Positions 5,904 to 7,338 of a stretch of DNA of 7,338 nucleotides are shown piece after piece. The position numbers and the translations under genes were made by a program. How positions within the stretch are numbered: the first letter of the stretch is position 1; each line of letters opens with the position of its first letter. Source of the stretch: Bryobacteraceae bacterium (GTDB lineage Bacteria; Acidobacteriota; Terriglobia; Bryobacterales; Bryobacteraceae); contig JACMLA010000871.1 in NCBI GenBank assembly GCA_014379815.1, positions 1 through 7,338 of the forward strand, given 5' to 3'. The notes beneath the pieces are model-generated. The model made no database searches, was not told where the DNA came from, and saw only the letters and a list, made by a program, of their open reading frames with translations.

Positions 5904-7015
5904 CCTGCTTCGACGTAATTACGGCCCTTCCAGGTGGAGGGCCTCCTGAGAAGATGTCTCACCAGCGCATAGTACTGCAACACAAGAAGCACAGTAATGC
6001 CAACCGGGTGCAGCAGAGCGGAATCGAGAGGCTGGCGAAACCGGATGGCCGCGATCAGGCGGGGTAGCAGCGTCAGGCCAGCAAGAACCGCCCAGGTGCC
6101 CCAGAGTTCCAGATAAAACGGCATCAACAAGAACGGCAGAACCTGACCGCCCACCAGCAGAACCGTGAAGACGGGCAAGCGTCCTGGGGCCGCTAGTCCT
6201 TCCACTGCATTTTTCGCAAGTCCAAACCATACATCCCGGGCATTTGTGTACATTCGCACGCTGGCAATATCGGTAGCGTCGAACAGATCGGTACTGAAGC
6301 CCGCTTCACGAAAAGCACGCGGGAGGCGTAAACCATCATGCATCGATAGCCGGAAAGCGGAATGGCCGCCGCACTGGAAATACTCCTCGCGACGAGCCAG
6401 CATGAGCTGCCCACAACCGGCGGCGAACGCGGGATGCCGGGTCTTCTTTAGTCCGGGGATCGGCAGGAATCCCAGCAGGACAAAGTGGATCAGGGGGATC
6501 AGCAGTCGTTCCAGAAACGTGATCGTGATCTGGCGGGGGAAGCCACTGAGCAGCGCCGTTCCCGTTTGTTCCATCGAGTTGAGCATACGGACCAAAGCGT
6601 CTGGTGCAAGACGAACATCCGCGTCGAGGAAACAAATGCGATCATGCCGGGCGTGTTGTGCCAGCAGGTAACATGCGTGCTGTTTGCCGTTCCAGCCTGC
6701 GGGCAGAACCGGAGATTGATGGAGCCGGACACGCCCGTCCTGCTTCGCCAGTTGCTTGACGACTTCCGCTGTGTTGTCAGTGGAGTTGTCGTCAAGAACG
6801 ACTACCTCAAGGACGACGTCGGTGTTCCCAAGGACGGACATCAGCGCTTCGCCGATCGCGTTCTCTTCGATGCGTGCAGGAATAAGAACAGAAACCGGCG
6901 GTAAGGACTTTCTTTTGTCCGGTGCCCCGAGGCGCCGAAAGAAGAACAGATTGAGGCAGAACATTGACGCAGGCACGGAGGCCAGCAAGAGTGAGATCCC
7001 AATCAGTGAAATCAC
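5900..7015 (-). CDS. Membrane-bound family 2 glycosyltransferase (HpnB/CruC-like)
   Basis: Read from GTG 7015 this is a 371-residue GT-A enzyme. One N-terminal helix (about 2-27) is followed by the GT2 domain: VSVLIPARIEE (41-51), DDNSTDNT (75-82), LPAGWNGK (104-111), the metal-binding FLDAD (129-133), a candidate catalytic aspartate in SMHDG (D227) and RMYTNARDVWFGLAKN (254-269). Hydrophobic segments near 281-303, 307-323 and 332-354 and a final WKGRNY (362-367) follow. LPxGWxGK and the C-terminal W-K/R-G-R-x-Y recur in hopanoid (HpnB) and carotenoid (CruC/CrtQ) glycosyltransferases, so a lipid acceptor at the inner membrane is likely; the acceptor itself is inferred. The GTG overlaps the preceding acyltransferase stop by one base (TAGTG), implying coupling. 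An ATG at 7081 in frame would add 22 residues unlike a GT2 N-terminus and overlap the upstream gene by 67 bp. The 3' end overlaps the convergent oxidoreductase gene. Confidence 0.88.
   Translation of the reverse strand: MISLIGISLLLASVPASMFCLNLFFFRRLGAPDKRKSLPPVSVLIPARIEENAIGEALMSVLGNTDVVLEVVVLDDNSTDNTAEVVKQLAKQDGRVRLHQSPVLPAGWNGKQHACYLLAQHARHDRICFLDADVRLAPDALVRMLNSMEQTGTALLSGFPRQITITFLERLLIPLIHFVLLGFLPIPGLKKTRHPAFAAGCGQLMLARREEYFQCGGHSAFRLSMHDGLRLPRAFREAGFSTDLFDATDIASVRMYTNARDVWFGLAKNAVEGLAAPGRLPVFTVLLVGGQVLPFLLMPFYLELWGTWAVLAGLTLLPRLIAAIRFRQPLDSALLHPVGITVLLVLQYYALVRHLLRRPSTWKGRNYVEAG
5923..5943. repeat. GC-rich hairpin near the convergent gene ends
   Basis: GGCCCT (5923-5928) and AGGGCC (5938-5943) are perfect inverted arms; a T-G wobble and a C-G pair extend the stem to eight around CAGGT. 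It lies 20 bp beyond the oxidoreductase stop, inside the last codons of the glycosyltransferase. No U-tract follows on either strand, so it may only slow or stabilise the oxidoreductase transcript end, or simply reflect coding sequence. Confidence 0.35.
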
Positions 7016-7338
7016 TATCGTTCCGGTCCATGAGCACTGTGGAAGCGCTGGCCGCGTATGGCTGCCACCACAGTCCGCCACAGATCGTAAATACCAATCC
7101 CAACGCGTCCGGAAGTCACGATCTGAAAAGCGTTCCGATCCCTCGCCATGGCGTCCTGCGCAAGCCGGTCTTGGGTCGCCTCAAGCCGAGCAGCCAGCAG
7201 TGCAGTCCACTCGTCCGGCGTTCGCGAAGCACCGTCCTCGACTGCAATGGGTTCCCCAAAGCGGACCAGAGCTTCCGGAAAACGCTCCTCCCAGAAAGGA
7301 TATTCAATCGCCATTGGCAGTACGTTCACATTGCGGAC
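7015..7338 (-). CDS. Lysophospholipid (PlsC-like) acyltransferase, C-terminal part, truncated by the window edge
   Basis: An open frame enters from the right edge and ends at TAG 7017-7015, giving the last 107 residues; the start and the HxxxxD catalytic motif lie outside the window. Visible features are VLPMAIEYPFWEER (6-19), PEALVRFGEPI (21-31) and GIYDLWRTV (82-90), then a basic tail. VLP-A-EY-FWEE and the RFGEP(I) strand are typical of the C-terminal half of AGPAT/PlsC-type acyltransferases that act on lipids at the membrane. An internal GTG at 7329 is not the start, because the frame stays open to the window edge and the missing N-terminal half must precede it. It is translationally coupled to the glycosyltransferase. 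The pair recalls CruC/CruD or CrtQ/CrtO, where glycosylation of a carotenoid is followed by acylation of the sugar; a phospholipid role is equally possible. Confidence 0.85.
   Translation of the reverse strand, partial: VRNVNVLPMAIEYPFWEERFPEALVRFGEPIAVEDGASRTPDEWTALLAARLEATQDRLAQDAMARDRNAFQIVTSGRVGIGIYDLWRTVVAAIRGQRFHSAHGPER

Noticed and set aside
5900..7081. Longer form of the glycosyltransferase starting at ATG 7081
   Set aside because: It would overlap the acyltransferase by 67 bp and add a non-membrane, Cys/Pro-rich stretch; GTG 7015 gives a TAGTG junction and starts at the N-terminal helix.
1..7338. Mobile elements, CRISPR arrays, tRNA or rRNA genes
   Set aside because: No transposase or integrase frame, no regularly spaced direct repeats and no cloverleaf or rRNA-like sequence were seen on either strand.

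Overview
The window looks like a chromosomal segment of a GC-moderate (by eye roughly 55-58%), Gram-negative soil-type bacterium. Acidobacteriota of the Solibacter/Bryobacter kind is my best guess. It rests on a Tat-exported Gfo/Idh/MocA oxidoreductase, a large TPR lipoprotein beside a PEP-CTERM-type CAAX protease, and a GT2 plus PlsC-type acyltransferase pair. This is inference; no rRNA or other phylogenetic marker is present. I see no mobile element, CRISPR array, tRNA or rRNA.

Layout from left to right. (1) 1-462, minus: the N-terminal 154 residues of a membrane-anchored sensor (chemoreceptor or histidine-kinase type), running off the left edge. (2) 576-1250, minus: a complete KDPG/KHG aldolase (eda). 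(3) 1251-1425: a divergent control region containing a four-tract G-quadruplex-type sequence on the minus strand. (4) 1426-3764, plus: a possible 12-codon leader ORF whose stop overlaps (ATGA) the start of a 767-residue TPR lipoprotein. (5) 3765-3836: a gap with two RNA hairpins. The second lies between a Shine-Dalgarno-like element and the start of the next gene. (6) 3837-4541, plus: a CAAX-protease-like membrane protein of the type linked to PEP-CTERM/exosortase systems. (7) 4599-5903, plus: a TTG-initiated, Tat-signal Gfo/Idh/MocA oxidoreductase. (8) 5900-7015, minus: a membrane-bound family 2 glycosyltransferase meeting the oxidoreductase tail to tail with a 4-bp overlap. (9) 7015-7338, minus: the C-terminal 107 residues of a lysophospholipid-acyltransferase-like enzyme, whose stop overlaps the GT start by one base.

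Three functional groupings emerge. TPR lipoprotein plus CAAX-like protease suggests an accessory part of an exosortase/PEP-CTERM surface-protein or exopolysaccharide system; no exosortase is in the window. Acyltransferase plus glycosyltransferase, translationally coupled, suggests successive glycosylation and acylation of a lipid, possibly a carotenoid. The aldolase and oxidoreductase point to sugar-acid and sugar metabolism. The most unusual content is in the translation-initiation regions: three of the four genes that start between 462 and 3837 lack a well-placed Shine-Dalgarno, and two of those have notable structures or a leader ORF instead.
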